64,000 bases of DNA, from assembly GCA_014905825.1 (NCBI GenBank), contig JACGCN010000004.1, positions 1,922,001 to 1,986,000 of the forward strand, written 5' to 3'. A program made the translations under genes and the position numbers. The notes under the pieces were generated by a model. It saw only the letters and a program-made list of their open reading frames with translations. It did no database searches and had not been told where the DNA came from. Source of the DNA: Lyophyllum atratum (Eukaryota; Basidiomycota; Agaricomycetes; Agaricales; Lyophyllaceae). Shown here in pieces: positions 32,185 to 43,900 of this stretch (within the stretch, counting starts at the first letter, position 1; each line of letters opens with the position of its first letter).

Positions 32185-34781
32185 TTACACCTTTTCAGAA
32201 TCTTCGACTTTCGCGGGTTCAATCGGTCGATCCGTGCCGATGGCTACAATGTCTCCCTCCTCCTCATCCATCTTCCGAAAGAAGACCCAGATGAGGATAG
32301 CGGAAAGGACACAGGCCGCTCCAATACCGACGAAAGGCCAAATTAAGTTTGGATCCGCAAAAGATGGGGAGATGATGAGCGTAAGAGCACTCGACAAGGA
32401 GCCCGTAAAAAGGACGAGGGAAAAGGTCAGCGCCTTCATGCGTTGAGGAGCACGAGTGTATGCCCTTGAGAAGGAAATAGCTGTGAGAATAGACACCAGA
32501 AAATCATTGACAGTAGTCGTACATTTCATAGCAACTGATGATAACAAAGAGCTCTGCAACTGCTGGGAGAACGTAGAGGGGAATCTGTGCCCAAACAGTA
32601 AGCGGTGATACTGTTGTGCCGACTGTGCAAACTGTGGCGTAGTAGCCGCAGGGAGAGGTCTCATATACACGCCATTGGAGGATCGCTCCGACGAGCATGG
32701 TCAATGCAGCAAGGATGTAACCAGAAACGACTGTTGGGACAGCATCGACAAGACGTCTCAACTCAAAAACTACGGAACACTCACTGCGACGTATAGGCGA
32801 AAAATTGAATCCTTTTCTGCGCAGGTAAGGGTATACCTAAGCAGAATGTCAGCACACAAAAGCCCTGCATCTGATGATATCAAGACGTACTCCGTAGTTC
32901 AAGATAGGCGTTATCACGATAAGTGTGATAGGGTTGAAGTTGGATATCAGATCATTCGGTGCGTCGTTTGTCGTCATGCTAGCTGCCTGACTCGCTTGAA
33001 TTCCGCCCAGCCCACCGTCAGCAAGGAAGAAGATAGGCAGGAAGATGCTGTCATAACTGAGCATGACATGGGGAGGAAAATTATATCACGTACAAGACCT
33101 TGCAGGCTTGGAACGTTCGTCTGATCTCATCGACAAAATCATCATCCCAGTTGATCCACCCTGGTTTTTTGTTCTTGAGACCGCCTTCCGCGGCAATTTG
33201 GGACTATGCGCATGCCAGTTAGCAAGATCCTTACGCTTAAGCGGCTCACAGCCTACCGGTTTCGCACCGTTCCAGAAATCGTCACCACCCTTCAAAGTCT
33301 TCCTGATACCGGCTCTGCTAAAAAGGACTTTCCCTACTCTGAAACTGTCGGAAATTACAGAGCCCTGCGGAGGCAGCTTAATGAGGGACTTGTAGCTTAT
33401 AGCGAGGAACAGGGGCATGGCGAAATAGATGATGAGAGGAACAAGGTATGCAAGCCAAAAGCCGATACGTTTCTCTGCATCTGTGGAATACATGGCCAGG
33501 GGTCAGCGATGCCGCAGGGAAAGGATATGACTGACAAGTCGTCCCCAGTCTAAGGAAAGCCCCAAGGTTGATACACCAGTAGAAAACCTGAAAAAAATCC
33601 GCTCGACGACGGAACGCTTTCGAAAACACAGACGAGCGTACAAGCATGATATTTTGGGTCGTCACGCCAGGGTCGAGGATGACTCTTTCCCCAGATTTCA
33701 ATGTAGTAACTCTTTGCGCTTGAATCGGTGCTTGATTTGCCATGAATGGAGCGACACTAGGAACATATCTCATGAGGGACATAAACATAGACCTAAGGAA
33801 ACATACCAAGCTTTGATCAATCCAGCACCCACGGTAAGCAGCAATATCGAAATAGAGAACGGTACAATTGCATGCCCTCCATGGATAATGGATGGAAGCC
33901 CAGCTGCAAAAATCAGTAAGGCCGAAGGAGAAGAGATGAGTGCACCGTCTACGGACAAACCAGGAGTATAACGTGCGCCACGCATCCGACAACTGTTCCA
34001 ATGCATATAGTCTTAAACTGGACGAGGAAAGGAGGTCAAAAATAGATGGGCGACGAGAACGGAAGGCTAGCCCACATGACCCCATTTCGCATCAGCGATG
34101 ATACCACCAAAGATCTAGGCCATATGAGTTCATCGTGGATGAGATAAAGATCGCGAAGTTCCTACGGGAAAGACATCTGGACAACTGCTTCAGAATGAAG
34201 AGACGAAACAACGACGCAGTACTCACATTGAAGAAAAGCGAAAGCCGTTGTCACGGCTACAGCAGTCTGAAGCCCCAAACCCAGAGCACCTGGTGTCAAT
34301 TGAGTTCCCAAAGGTGTTGCCCCGGCCCCATTTCCACCGGGCGGCAGAGGGCGTTGAATGAAGTTGAAGAAGACTGATACTGGTCAACAAATTCTGACCG
34401 TGGAATCATACAGAACGACGTACCCCCGGTACATCCATAATAACTGGCGCGCTCAGCTGATCGGTTCGGAATATCCAAATCAGATAAGGTTCGTTGAACT
34501 AATCATAAGGCTACGCACCGAATTCCACCACAGCGATAGCGTATGCCGCCCATGGTATTGGAGCACTGACAAGCCTCAAAGTGGCTCGTTCTTCAGCGGT
34601 CGGTAGACGATGCTCGGTCACCTCCTCCTCTGATTTCTCGTTACGAAAGTCATCAAGGTTCTTGTCGTCGTCACTATGTGATCCAGCTGTCGGCACGCTC
34701 CCCTCTTTCTCAAGAATGGGATGAGCTGCCGGACGGAGATCAGAGGTTCGAAAGTTGTTTAACGGCTGGATACGTACCCAT
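32185..34781 (-). CDS. POT/PTR2-family oligopeptide transporter, copy 2
   Basis: Same exon plan as copy 1: first coding exon ATGG (34778-34781), then AHPILEKEGSVPTAGSHSDD. Identity to copy 1 is high along the whole length (for example FADPNLIWPFVGIGAACVL and EEGDIVAIGTDRPI at the C-terminus, FYWCINLGAFLRLGTT in the middle). One family motif differs: copy 1 reads ADTKWGRYKTI, this copy ADAKWGHFKTI, so the conserved Arg-Tyr is His-Phe. The Arg lies in a cytosolic loop typical of the major facilitator fold and could affect transport. No stop or frameshift was found, so it is likely expressed. About 11 kb and several genes separate the two copies. Confidence 0.88.
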
Positions 34782-35855
34782 GGAATCAGCTGAAATGGAA
34801 GACGCCGAGTGCCGATGAGAAAGCCAGTCTTATATGTCCATGTCAGTGGTGGTTGACTTGCTCCATATATCGCGGCATTAAAGCACGAATGGGCATATCG
34901 AGGTGTATCCACTGCCAAGTCCCAAGTTTACGCGTCTGATGTGAACTGGTGATCATGTGGTGTTCATTGAAACTTTCTGGTCAACTCCAGCCTTTGGTCA
35001 ACTCCAGCATCCCCGTCCTACTACGTAAGAACTTGAAGGCCCAAGAACCGTTTAAGCTGTTATCGAACTTAGATACGTCGGTGTCCCATTCGCGGTATGG
35101 AACGTTCGCCGTCCTTGCGTGAGCCCGCAGAATTGGGTAGGGTCGCGGCACTGGTAAGCCGTGCACTGAAAACCATACAAGAATCTATGATCTATGCGGG
35201 GGGTTTCGCGCCATCAGGAGGGTTGAAGCAAGTTGACTTGGCAGGGTCGAGATCTGAAGATGGCCTGGGCCCGAGAGCCACGAACTTGCCATAGATCGAA
35301 GGTGACCCATACATATGATCCGCGAACAAAGGGAGCGTGCCACTACTCGTCACTATACCCGTTAGCTATACAGTCTTTGAAAAGTGGGAGGTGGTGAAAT
35401 CCTATTGTGATCATGATTCTTTGGGCGGCACCGCAAATACAATTCGTGGCATCATTATTACTAGTCGGAAGTAGCACCTAGATATGTTCGCAGAGAGGAC
35501 CTGGATATCGAAGTGAGTGCATGATAAATCGTATAATGGGGATTGTGCTCAATTACTGGCACACTGTATCAATAGCATCGGAAAGCGGTACCCGACCTCT
35601 GCGTGACATGGAGAACATTTCGAGTTCTGGAGGTCTGTAGCCTCCTTCAGATGACCCTTGAGCTTGAGCGGTCAAGTGAAGATAATCGGTGCCACTTGCC
35701 AGGTCGAAAGAAGGCGGACCGCCGGGCCCTGAGAAAGTTGCCACATGCATGAGTGATATTTTTAACTGGCCCCGGCCCGGGGAACTTGGCTTTCTGAATG
35801 ATCCCAGTTCGGCTCTTCGCAATTGACCACTTCCACTGCCGCGTCACCAGCGGCC
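34782..35855. other. Divergent intergenic region
   Basis: About 1.1 kb between the divergent starts of the peptide transporter and the secreted S28 peptidase. A shared promoter region would make sense, as both proteins serve use of external peptides. No TATA box or repeat stood out, and no gene is supported. Confidence 0.45.
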
Positions 35856-38209
35856 ATGGTGTATATCGCGCCGAGGTACCTAGCTCAACTGCTTTCCTTC
35901 TTTTCCGTCGTCTATACCGTCGATGCAGCATCAGATTCCGACCTCCTTCGCGTCCTAGGACCTCAAGGAGTTAATCTTTGGAAGTTGGAAAAGGTCCAGG
36001 CAGCTTCTAAGGTCTCGAAAGAGTCTCCTAGTTTTGTGCTACAAGGATCTGAAGGCCCTCAGGGTGTCCTGGCTGTTACTGACTTTCCGGCGCGCTGGTT
36101 CGAGCAACCTTTGGACCATTTCTCGAAGACGAATCATACCTTCCGACAGAGGTATTGGGTGAATGACAGACATTACGTTGCTGGCGCAGGAGGTCCCGTT
36201 ATTGTTCTAGATGGTGGTGAAACAAGTGGAGAGGTGAGTTTTAAGGCGACGAAGTGTTCGAAGTTTCTGAGTGGATGTATCTCGTTAGGATCGGCTGCCG
36301 TTCTTGGACACCGGAATAGTTGATATTCTCACAAAAGCCACTGGAGGCATGGGCGTCGTATTGGAGCACAGATACTATGGTGGGAAGCCCTTGGAATACA
36401 CTTTTGACGGTATCTCATAGTCAGCAGGAGCATCCATTCCCGTCGAGAACTTTACCACCGACTCCCTTCGGTAAGTATGCCAAACCTTGGCCCTCCATGA
36501 CAGCTGATTCAACGATATGAAGATGGCTCGATAATGAACAGGCTGCTGCGGATAGTGCTAACTTCATGGCTAATGTCAAGTTTGACGGCATCGATGAAGA
36601 CCTAACGTCCCCCAACACCCCGTGGATCTACTATGGCGTAAGAAAAGGTGTTGATAAGCAACGTGTTGATTATTGATCTGTTTCTCCCACAGGGTTCTTA
36701 TGCTGGTGCCCGAGCTGCTCACATGAAAGTCCTATATCCGGAATTGGTGTATGGATCCATAGCTTCCAGCGGTCAGTCTATTATTACGCCATGTTCGAAA
36801 CAGCAGCTGACTACTGATTCTTAGCTGTAACGCATGCTGCTCTTTCAAACTGGGAATACATGGAAGTCATCCGAAAAGCCGCTGATCCCAAATGCTCATC
36901 TCATCTTGAGAATTCCATCGTGACGATCGACAATATTCTTGATCACCCTCGTCTCGCTCCATATCTCAAAGGTTTGTTCGGCCTCAAGGATTTGCAGCAC
37001 GACGTGGACTTCGTGTCACTCCTCGAGGTAGGTGCGATGTCCTCGTTTCCTGAGTCCAAGTATAACCATCTATGTACTTGTCCCATCAGAGCCCGTTAGG
37101 TTCATGGCAGTCGAAGGTCTGGGATCCCGCCGTCGGCAGCACCAGATTTGACGAATTCTGTACTGCTCTGAACAAACCCTTTGGAAGCTTCGCCGCCGCT
37201 GCCGACCTGCCTTTCAACCATACGGCGAGGATGGTTACAGTTGCAGACGGCCTCAAAGTCGATTTTGCAATTGTCAATTACGCAAATTACATTAAACAGG
37301 TTTGTGCATTCCTTCCATCATGTGTGGATGGGTTGATAAGACGATGTCGCGTTAGAACGTCGTGTCTCGTTGCCCTTCGGATCAAACTGTTGAACAGGCA
37401 AGTCATGAAAACAAGTTGTAAAGAGCAACGTCACTGAATCAGACTATTTGCGTAGTGCTTCGGAACTTTTGATGACTCACAATACCAACTCACAACCCTA
37501 GACCAAGACTGGCGTTTGTGGCAATTCCAAGTTTGTACTCAGTGGGGTTATTTCACCGTACGCAAATTTACCGCATGTAAGGTGACGTTGATGCTTATTT
37601 ACTCGATGCATTTCTTTCCTAGACCGCTCCTCCAGACCAGAAACAGCCTCGTATCATTTCCCGGCGTTTAACGCTTGATTACGAGTCGAAGATATGCAAA
37701 CAAGTACGAATCTACATTCCTGCAGCCGATTATGTGACGCCTAATTATTGCATAATAGGCATACCTCCCTGGCAAACATTTTGTAGTGCCCTCTCTTCCG
37801 AATATCACAGCAGTGAACGCGCTAGGAGATTTCGATCTTGCCGCTGACCGGCTGGCATTTATTGATGGAGAAGGTCTGCTGTTAATTTGATCTATGAAAC
37901 GAGATGTACTTATATCAACGTGTTTAGTCGACCCCTGGAGACCCGATACCCCCCACAGCGATTACGCCAAGAACAGGAAGGATACCATTCTTCGCCCATT
38001 CAAACTTATTCCAGGTAGCCCATCCCATTTCACGTATGTCCTGATAATATTCTGACTCAGTTTGGACTGTAGGTGCTGTGCACCACTGGGATGAATATGG
38101 ACTGCCTAATTTGCTGGACGAACCTCCCGAGATTCGCAAAATCCATGGAGAGATGATTCTCTTCGTGACCGAGTGGCTAAAGGACTGGAAAGCACCAAAG
38201 AAGAATTAA
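35856..38209 (+). CDS. Secreted serine carboxypeptidase, family S28
   Basis: Thirteen exons from 35856 to 38209 join in phase. N-terminal signal peptide (LAQLLSFFSVVYTVDAA). Then FPARWFEQPLDHFSKTNHTF, RQRYWVNDRHYV, GGPVIVLDGGETSGEDRLPF, GMGVVLEHRYYGASIPVENF, and the nucleophile motif GGSYAGARAAHMK. The acid residue sits in FIDGEVDPWRPDT and the His in GAVHHWDEYG, so the triad is complete. S28 enzymes (PRCP, DPP7, fungal acidic prolyl peptidases) cut at or after proline. An in-frame TAG at 36418-36420 lies in a 48-nt intron (36380-36427). The intron beginning at 37398 has a GC donor. About 530 residues; secreted and probably glycosylated. The nearby peptide transporter would take up its products. 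Confidence 0.92.
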
Positions 38210-38218
38210 GCCTTTTGT

Positions 38219-38554
38219 CTATGACACTGAGTAGAGACGAAGTTGAAGACTGTGAATGCTCATATCTGTCTGTATATACATACTTGGCGTCAAACACACG
38301 ACCTCGATAGATTGCTCTATAAGCCGGGTTGGTGTCGTCGTCGAGGGTGATGCAGGACTCTGCTTGTATCGCAATCACTAGACGAAGTTTTCTTATGGTG
38401 TTGATCTCCTTTGCTGAGCGGATGAGATACTAATCTGGGTATTAGCACGAAAAAGGTCTTCGCAGGCAATTCCACTCATAAGAAGGCGTCATACCCAGTG
38501 CTGCTTGACTTGACGATAGAAGCGGAAGCAAGGAGATGGCGCTGTGGCGGCGAT
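38219..38554 (-). CDS. Unassigned small gene, 3' exons
   Basis: Three exons agree in phase: 38495-38554, 38284-38429 and 38219-38249, with good splice sites. They read CFRFYRQVKQHW, then YLIRSAKEINTIRKLRLVIA, IQAESCITLDDDTNPAYRAI, YRGRVFDA, and end NLQLRLYSVS. The amino-acid pattern is that of a real protein, but I cannot name it. The upstream exon and start codon were not found; the acceptor at 38555-38556 shows that at least one lies further 5'. The stop lies 9 bp from the stop of the S28 gene on the other strand, a very tight tail-to-tail arrangement. Confidence 0.42.
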
Positions 38555-39029
38555 CTGTCGTTACATGGTATGACTGGAATGATGGTGGCAGAAAGCATCA
38601 ACCACATTTAGAGAAATCAGCTCAAACTTGTGATGCGTGCGTACATCTGCTGCAACGACTTATGTCAAGATCCAAGGGTACTAGTATTGTCACGTTGCGG
38701 GCATAGACGTCAGCATTTGTGCATGCTTAAATCTGAGCTTGGAGTATCATTCAGGTGGAAACGATGATGGAATGCAGTAGACCTATAGTGGATTCGTTGT
38801 CGTGCCCAAGTCGTACCACTGTGTGATGAGGAGTGCCACTTACACCACAAAAAAAAAGCTTCGAAGTGCTTGCTCCAGATGCGCGGCAACCCCGAAGAGA
38901 TAGGAAACCTGTATTGGCCGCTTGCAAGTGCGACCTCCAACCTTGGGCTCTGCTTTCCAAATCGAGCGTCCAAGACTCTTCATCAGATAGGAACGGGAAA
39001 AAACATAATTGTCCACTGCATGCATACTA

Positions 39030-39859
39030 TCATGTCATAATGATCGCGATGAGAACATACAACCCCACAACACCCGCCACTACCCTGATACCCAAAAGAA
39101 CCGGGCTACTCACGGTGCCAACATTGTAGTGTGTACCGCTTGATTGGAGCATAGCGAATATAGAGCTTGAAGGTGTATGTCCCCCGTAGCACAGGGACTG
39201 GTATAAAGCTGCCGGAGAGCCTGCGTCAACCTATTAGCCATGTACTGTACAAAGTGCCGAGTAGCGGCGGTGGACAGAATTTGCACGCACCGCCGACGAT
39301 ACCACTGAGCCCAAAACCAAGGACAGAAAGCACAACGAAAAAGAAGGCTTGCATAAGGAATAGGGGCAGAAGAAGGATCCAGGGTCCAAGGAAAATGAAG
39401 AAGGAGATGGACAGCGCTGTGTAAGGGTGTTGCTTTACTGGAGGAAGTCGACGTATCAGTTTTGCCGAACCAAGACCTGGATCCCCGGGGACCAGGATGA
39501 CGAGCTCACAGGGTTCATTTGCAGCATGGGCTACCGAGATGAGCCAATCTGCTACTTTAGCAGAGTTCTCGGCGATGAAGTGACCTAGAGTCAAGTATGT
39601 AGGTTAGAGGTCCAATCTGGTCTTAAATACAAGGCAATACCTAGTTGTGGAAAGGCTACAGAGACGAGCCAATCTGCTACTTTGTTGAGGTTCTCGGCGA
39701 TGAAGTGACCTTGAGTCAAGTATGTAGGTCAGAGATTGAATCCGGCTTCAAACACAAGGCGGTAGTACCTAGTTGCGCAAATAGCTTCGAAAACCATCGG
39801 ATAATAACGTCGATTCCATCCTGTGGGTTAGTGGGCATATTGACTGCCTGAATGTACAT
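39030..39859 (-). CDS. Membrane protein with duplicated amphipathic exon
   Basis: ATG at 39859 (MYIQAVNMPTNPQDGID). Exons then give VIIRWFSKLFAQL, GHFIAENLNKVADWLVSVAF, GHFIAENSAKVADWLISVAH, ELVILVPGDPGLGSAKLI, a hydrophobic core (ALSISFFIFLGPWILLLPLF, MQAFFFVVLSVLGFGLSGIV), SPAALYQSLCYGGHTPSSSI and a last span (RVVAGVVGLYVLIAIIM). The two GHFIAEN units come from adjacent exons that were copied together with their intron. The core hairpin flanked by amphipathic helices recalls lipid-droplet or ER hairpin proteins such as promethin/LDAF1, but that is only a resemblance. About 220 residues. The 3' end could differ if GTGAGT near 39110 is used as a donor. Confidence 0.62.
39541..39780. repeat. 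Tandem duplication of about 120 bp (exon plus intron)
   Basis: The block at about 39541-39658 recurs at about 39663-39778, with shared segments such as CTCGGCGATGAAGTGACC and GAGTCAAGTATGTAGGT. Each unit holds one coding exon and the following intron of the membrane protein gene on the minus strand. Copies differ by scattered substitutions and a few indels, mainly in the intron. Confidence 0.85.
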
Positions 39860-40973
39860 CGAGGCTAGCGGTAGAGAAGGACGTGCAACGAACACGAGGC
39901 GATTTGCCTCTCAGCGTGTTGCGCATTAAAGCCACCGTGACTGTAAGCAGTTAAAATTAGTTTAGGTGCAACTTGCCGTTAAGTTGTGAATGTCACGACC
40001 ACTTTTTTGCGTGCAGTGACTGTGCCTAGGCGCGCAGCCACTGGCCGGTAGACCTTAGGCCTAGGCCTTCAATTATGACATCAGGTGGGTCGGTAAATAC
40101 TCGTGAATTTCCCCTTGAGAGAAAATTTCCACCCCATTCAGCCCAATTTCGTTGGCTTCAAAGATCCGTGAAGATGACAGCGATTCGACCTCTGACCCAG
40201 TAATGACACCAACGAACCAACCCCAACCCCAACCATGACCTCTTCCATCACTTTCTGGAGCATATGGACGCTGGCTATGCTGTTGTGGTAAGAGAGACAA
40301 TGGCATGTAATAGGGGGGAGCCAGAAATGGCCTACTCAGACTCAGAGATCCATGAATCTTACCAGCACGGCGTTACAATAGGGAGCCCGACACTGCTACA
40401 CCTCGACATTAAAAACATCGAAAGCGCGACGCGCGTCGATGCTATACTTCGGTATACTATTGTTATCCCCGTTGAACGAAATAGGCTGTCGCTATCGATG
40501 TTGGAAGGACACCGTGATACCACGAAAACGGAAGCTTAGGAAAGGCCGACTTGTCGCGTGGGCGTCGTCCAAATGGGCGTGTATTGGAAACAGGGGCGAG
40601 ACCGACGTTAGGACATCTCGCACTGGTTTTTCTTCCAACCTGACGTAGGAGGTTCTGAACCCTTTTCATGCATCGAGTACTCACACAGACTCACACTCCA
40701 CTTGCAAAAAAAGGCGGCAATCATCATGTAGTGACGTCATGTTTCCCACCCTCCAGAAGTACTTATACACACCCCCTTAGCCATGTCTTACAAGTTAGCG
40801 GAGACTATCAAATCTCCTCAACCGCGCGCGCAACTCCGAGTGCTCCCCTTGTTACTCTGTGCGGATTTTCTCAGCAGGCTACACAACATCCAACGTAGGT
40901 TTACAGTATTACAACTTGACGACTCCAAGCTGGTAAGTCCGAATCGGGGTGGCAAATAGGATCGTCGATTGAC
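39860..40973. other. Divergent intergenic region
   Basis: 1.1 kb between the divergent starts of the membrane protein and YTH genes. Frames here are short and carry no domain. It should hold both promoters. Confidence 0.45.
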
Positions 40974-43900
40974 ATGCTCGGATTAGACGCGTTCATAATG
41001 GTCGAATCTATTCTCGGCGACGATCCCATCCTCAGAGGAACTACCCCTACCCCTACACTGCACCATTTCGTGGATAACCTCGATGCTGAAAGAGGTAAGT
41101 CGCGGTCGACCTACTTATGACCACGTGCTTTTGATGGCACGTGACCGTAACCCAGCCGTTGAACAACTTTCTGGAAGAAAAGTTTAACATACCAGATTCG
41201 CTGTTCTCCTTCTTGCGTTCTTTCTCTTTCAAAGCCTCTTTAATTTCTGGTTCGATTATGCCCATTACTTATATTTTGATTTAGAACCATCTGGAGACCT
41301 AAAAGATTTACCTTCTGGGAGCCCAGGTTCGTTTTTTCTAGTGCTTCGATAAGCGTCTACAATTCCTGACTCTCCTCAGCTGTATATGACACTTCGCCGT
41401 CTGACATCTCACCAGCTCCCGAAGCAGATTCCTTGTCCGGCGGCTTAGAGGGTGCGGGTGGTTCCTTGTTTGGTGATGCCAGAGAGGGCAAGCCAGTTAC
41501 TTCACTTTCGATGCCCGATCAACCCAGGTCCAGTCGTCGACGCTCTCCACGCTCTCACTCCACGTCACGACACAGACCTCCCCTCCCGCGCCCCGTTCAA
41601 TCTCCGCCCTCCAGTTATGGCCCGACTCCCGAGACCGTTCACAACATTGGGTCTTCCTCTGGATTTCAGCCACCTCCCGTTCACTACACCAGTCCTCCAT
41701 TGCCATACGACCAGCGCACTGGCTACGGACAATACACGATGTCCCCTCAGTCGCCTATGAGCATGGATCACATACCTCCTACCTTCGCGTACCCCAACCC
41801 GTACCACCATCCGGGGATGCCAGATAGTAATATGATGACGCGAAATATACACGCCAACTATCAGCCCATGTTACAGCCACCGGCACCTACCTTCCAGTAT
41901 CAGAACCGTAGCCCGGACGGCACATCCAGTGCACACCACCCATACAGCGCCGCGGGACCCTCGTCGATGTATGGACACCTTCAGGCCAACCCGTCCCCTC
42001 CTATTCACTCGCCGGCAGCACCTACAACCACTCCCCAGAGTCCCTCACACTCGCCGTATACTGGGACTAGTGGATTCCACTCACTAGGCTATTCGACGCC
42101 AATGTCTACCCCACCTTACGCTTATCCATCTCATCAGGCCTATTCAGCATCGCCCCCGATGTACTCGCAGTATGCCCCCGCGCCTTACGCTCAGCATTTT
42201 TCGCCCTCACTGGAAACAGAGCGACAAGGGACATGGTGGTATATGCCTCACTCAGGTGCAGTGTCTCCACAGCAACAATTCGACAATGGCCCTGCATATC
42301 AAAATCACTATCCCTTGTCCTACTCCATGCACCACGCTGATGCAGAACCTTATTCGCCACAAATCGCTTCTTCGCCCACGAGTCCCGCTGCTGCGTATCC
42401 GATGTCTCCAATAAGACCTACATCGCCTGATTCGCGCCCTACCTCGACGTCATCTGTTTCTGGTATAGTCCCTCCTCTAGAAACCAATACGCGACCTTCT
42501 TCCAGTGAAAAGCTTGCGGTACGCCGCTCGTACCACCCAAATCCGCCTGCGCACCGCTCAGAATGGGTCATGTGGGTTGGGAACGTGCCCTCAGACGCGA
42601 CACACGACGAACTTTGGCGCTTCTTCAATCAGCCGGAGGAGTCAGGGTTGGAGCCTTCACCATCAACAGGTGTTCTGTCAATATTCCTCATCTCACGGTC
42701 TAGTTGCGCGTTTGTGAACTTCGAGAGCGAACACCACTTGACCGCAGCCATCGAACGTTTCAGTGGACAGTCTTTACGCCCACAGGATGCTCGGTGTCCA
42801 CGATTAGTGTGCCGCGTGAGGAAAAAGGACGACGATCTGAAGGCTGGAGTGGGTGGGCAACGAGGCATTGGAATTCATACACGGTGGATCAAGGAACAGA
42901 AGGAGAAGGTTTTGCAGTCAAGTGATGCGTCGGACTTATCTACGTCGGACGACGTGCCGTCCACAGGGTCAGATGGTCAGATGGCGGTAACTTTGTCGTC
43001 ATGGTCCTTTTCAAGCGACGAGGATCCTCGACAGAGACGCAATGCCAAACACTCCAGTAGTTCTGGTTCATATACATCGACGAACTCGAGTTTGCTGACG
43101 CGCTTCTTCCCGCAACGCTACTTCATTCTCAAATCATTGACACAGGTGCGCATGTCTTGTCGGTGTCCTCCTACTTACGACTCAACGAGGATTTCCCTCC
43201 ACTAGTATGATTTGGATCTTAGCGTGGAGAAGGGACTATGGGCGACGCAGAAACACAACGAAGGAATCTTGGACCAGGCGTTCCGGACAAGTCAAGACGT
43301 GTACCTCATTTTCAGCGTGAACAAGAGCGGAGAGTTTTATGGGTACGCTAAGTGAGTCAATACAATGTTCAGCTTAGACAGGCGGGTCCAATGGAATAAA
43401 GCTAACGTCTCGCAGAATGTCAGGGCCTATACGCCGTGGTGAGCAGAGGGTCTCCTGGGCCACCAGGACAACCGATTCGTCTGCTTCATCGCGTTCTTCG
43501 CTCTCGCCTGTCGCTGGACGTGGTATCGTGCACTCGCCGACAATTCCTGAGGAACATGAGAGCCCTAGTCGGCTGACGCAGCTGAAAGGCAACCAGGGAA
43601 GCATGTTCTTTTCCCCTGGTGCGAATCGACAAGTGGACCAATCTCCACTACCTGTCAGTGGTGGAGGGCCGCAACAGAACCCGCCAACATCTTTCCATCC
43701 GCATGTCCGTCAGTCTGCACCAGCGGAGCTCGGTGCTGGACGGCAGAAGATGACAATGCTGACACCGGCAATGATGTATAGCCTCGACCAACGTCTTTTT
43801 CGGGGCAACGCTCCGGACGGGGAAGGAAACCCGGAGCGATCTTCAAACGACCAGTTTGAATTGGACCCGATGGCGCCGATGCGGGCGATACGGTCGGGGT

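Noticed and set aside
36380..36427. In-frame TAG in the S28 peptidase
   Set aside because: It lies within a 48-nt intron; splicing joins RYYG to ASIPVENF as in the family.
38710..38973. Minus-strand frame of 87 residues upstream of the small unassigned gene
   Set aside because: I could not connect it in phase to the exons at 38219-38554 and it has low-complexity His/Ser patches typical of shadows.
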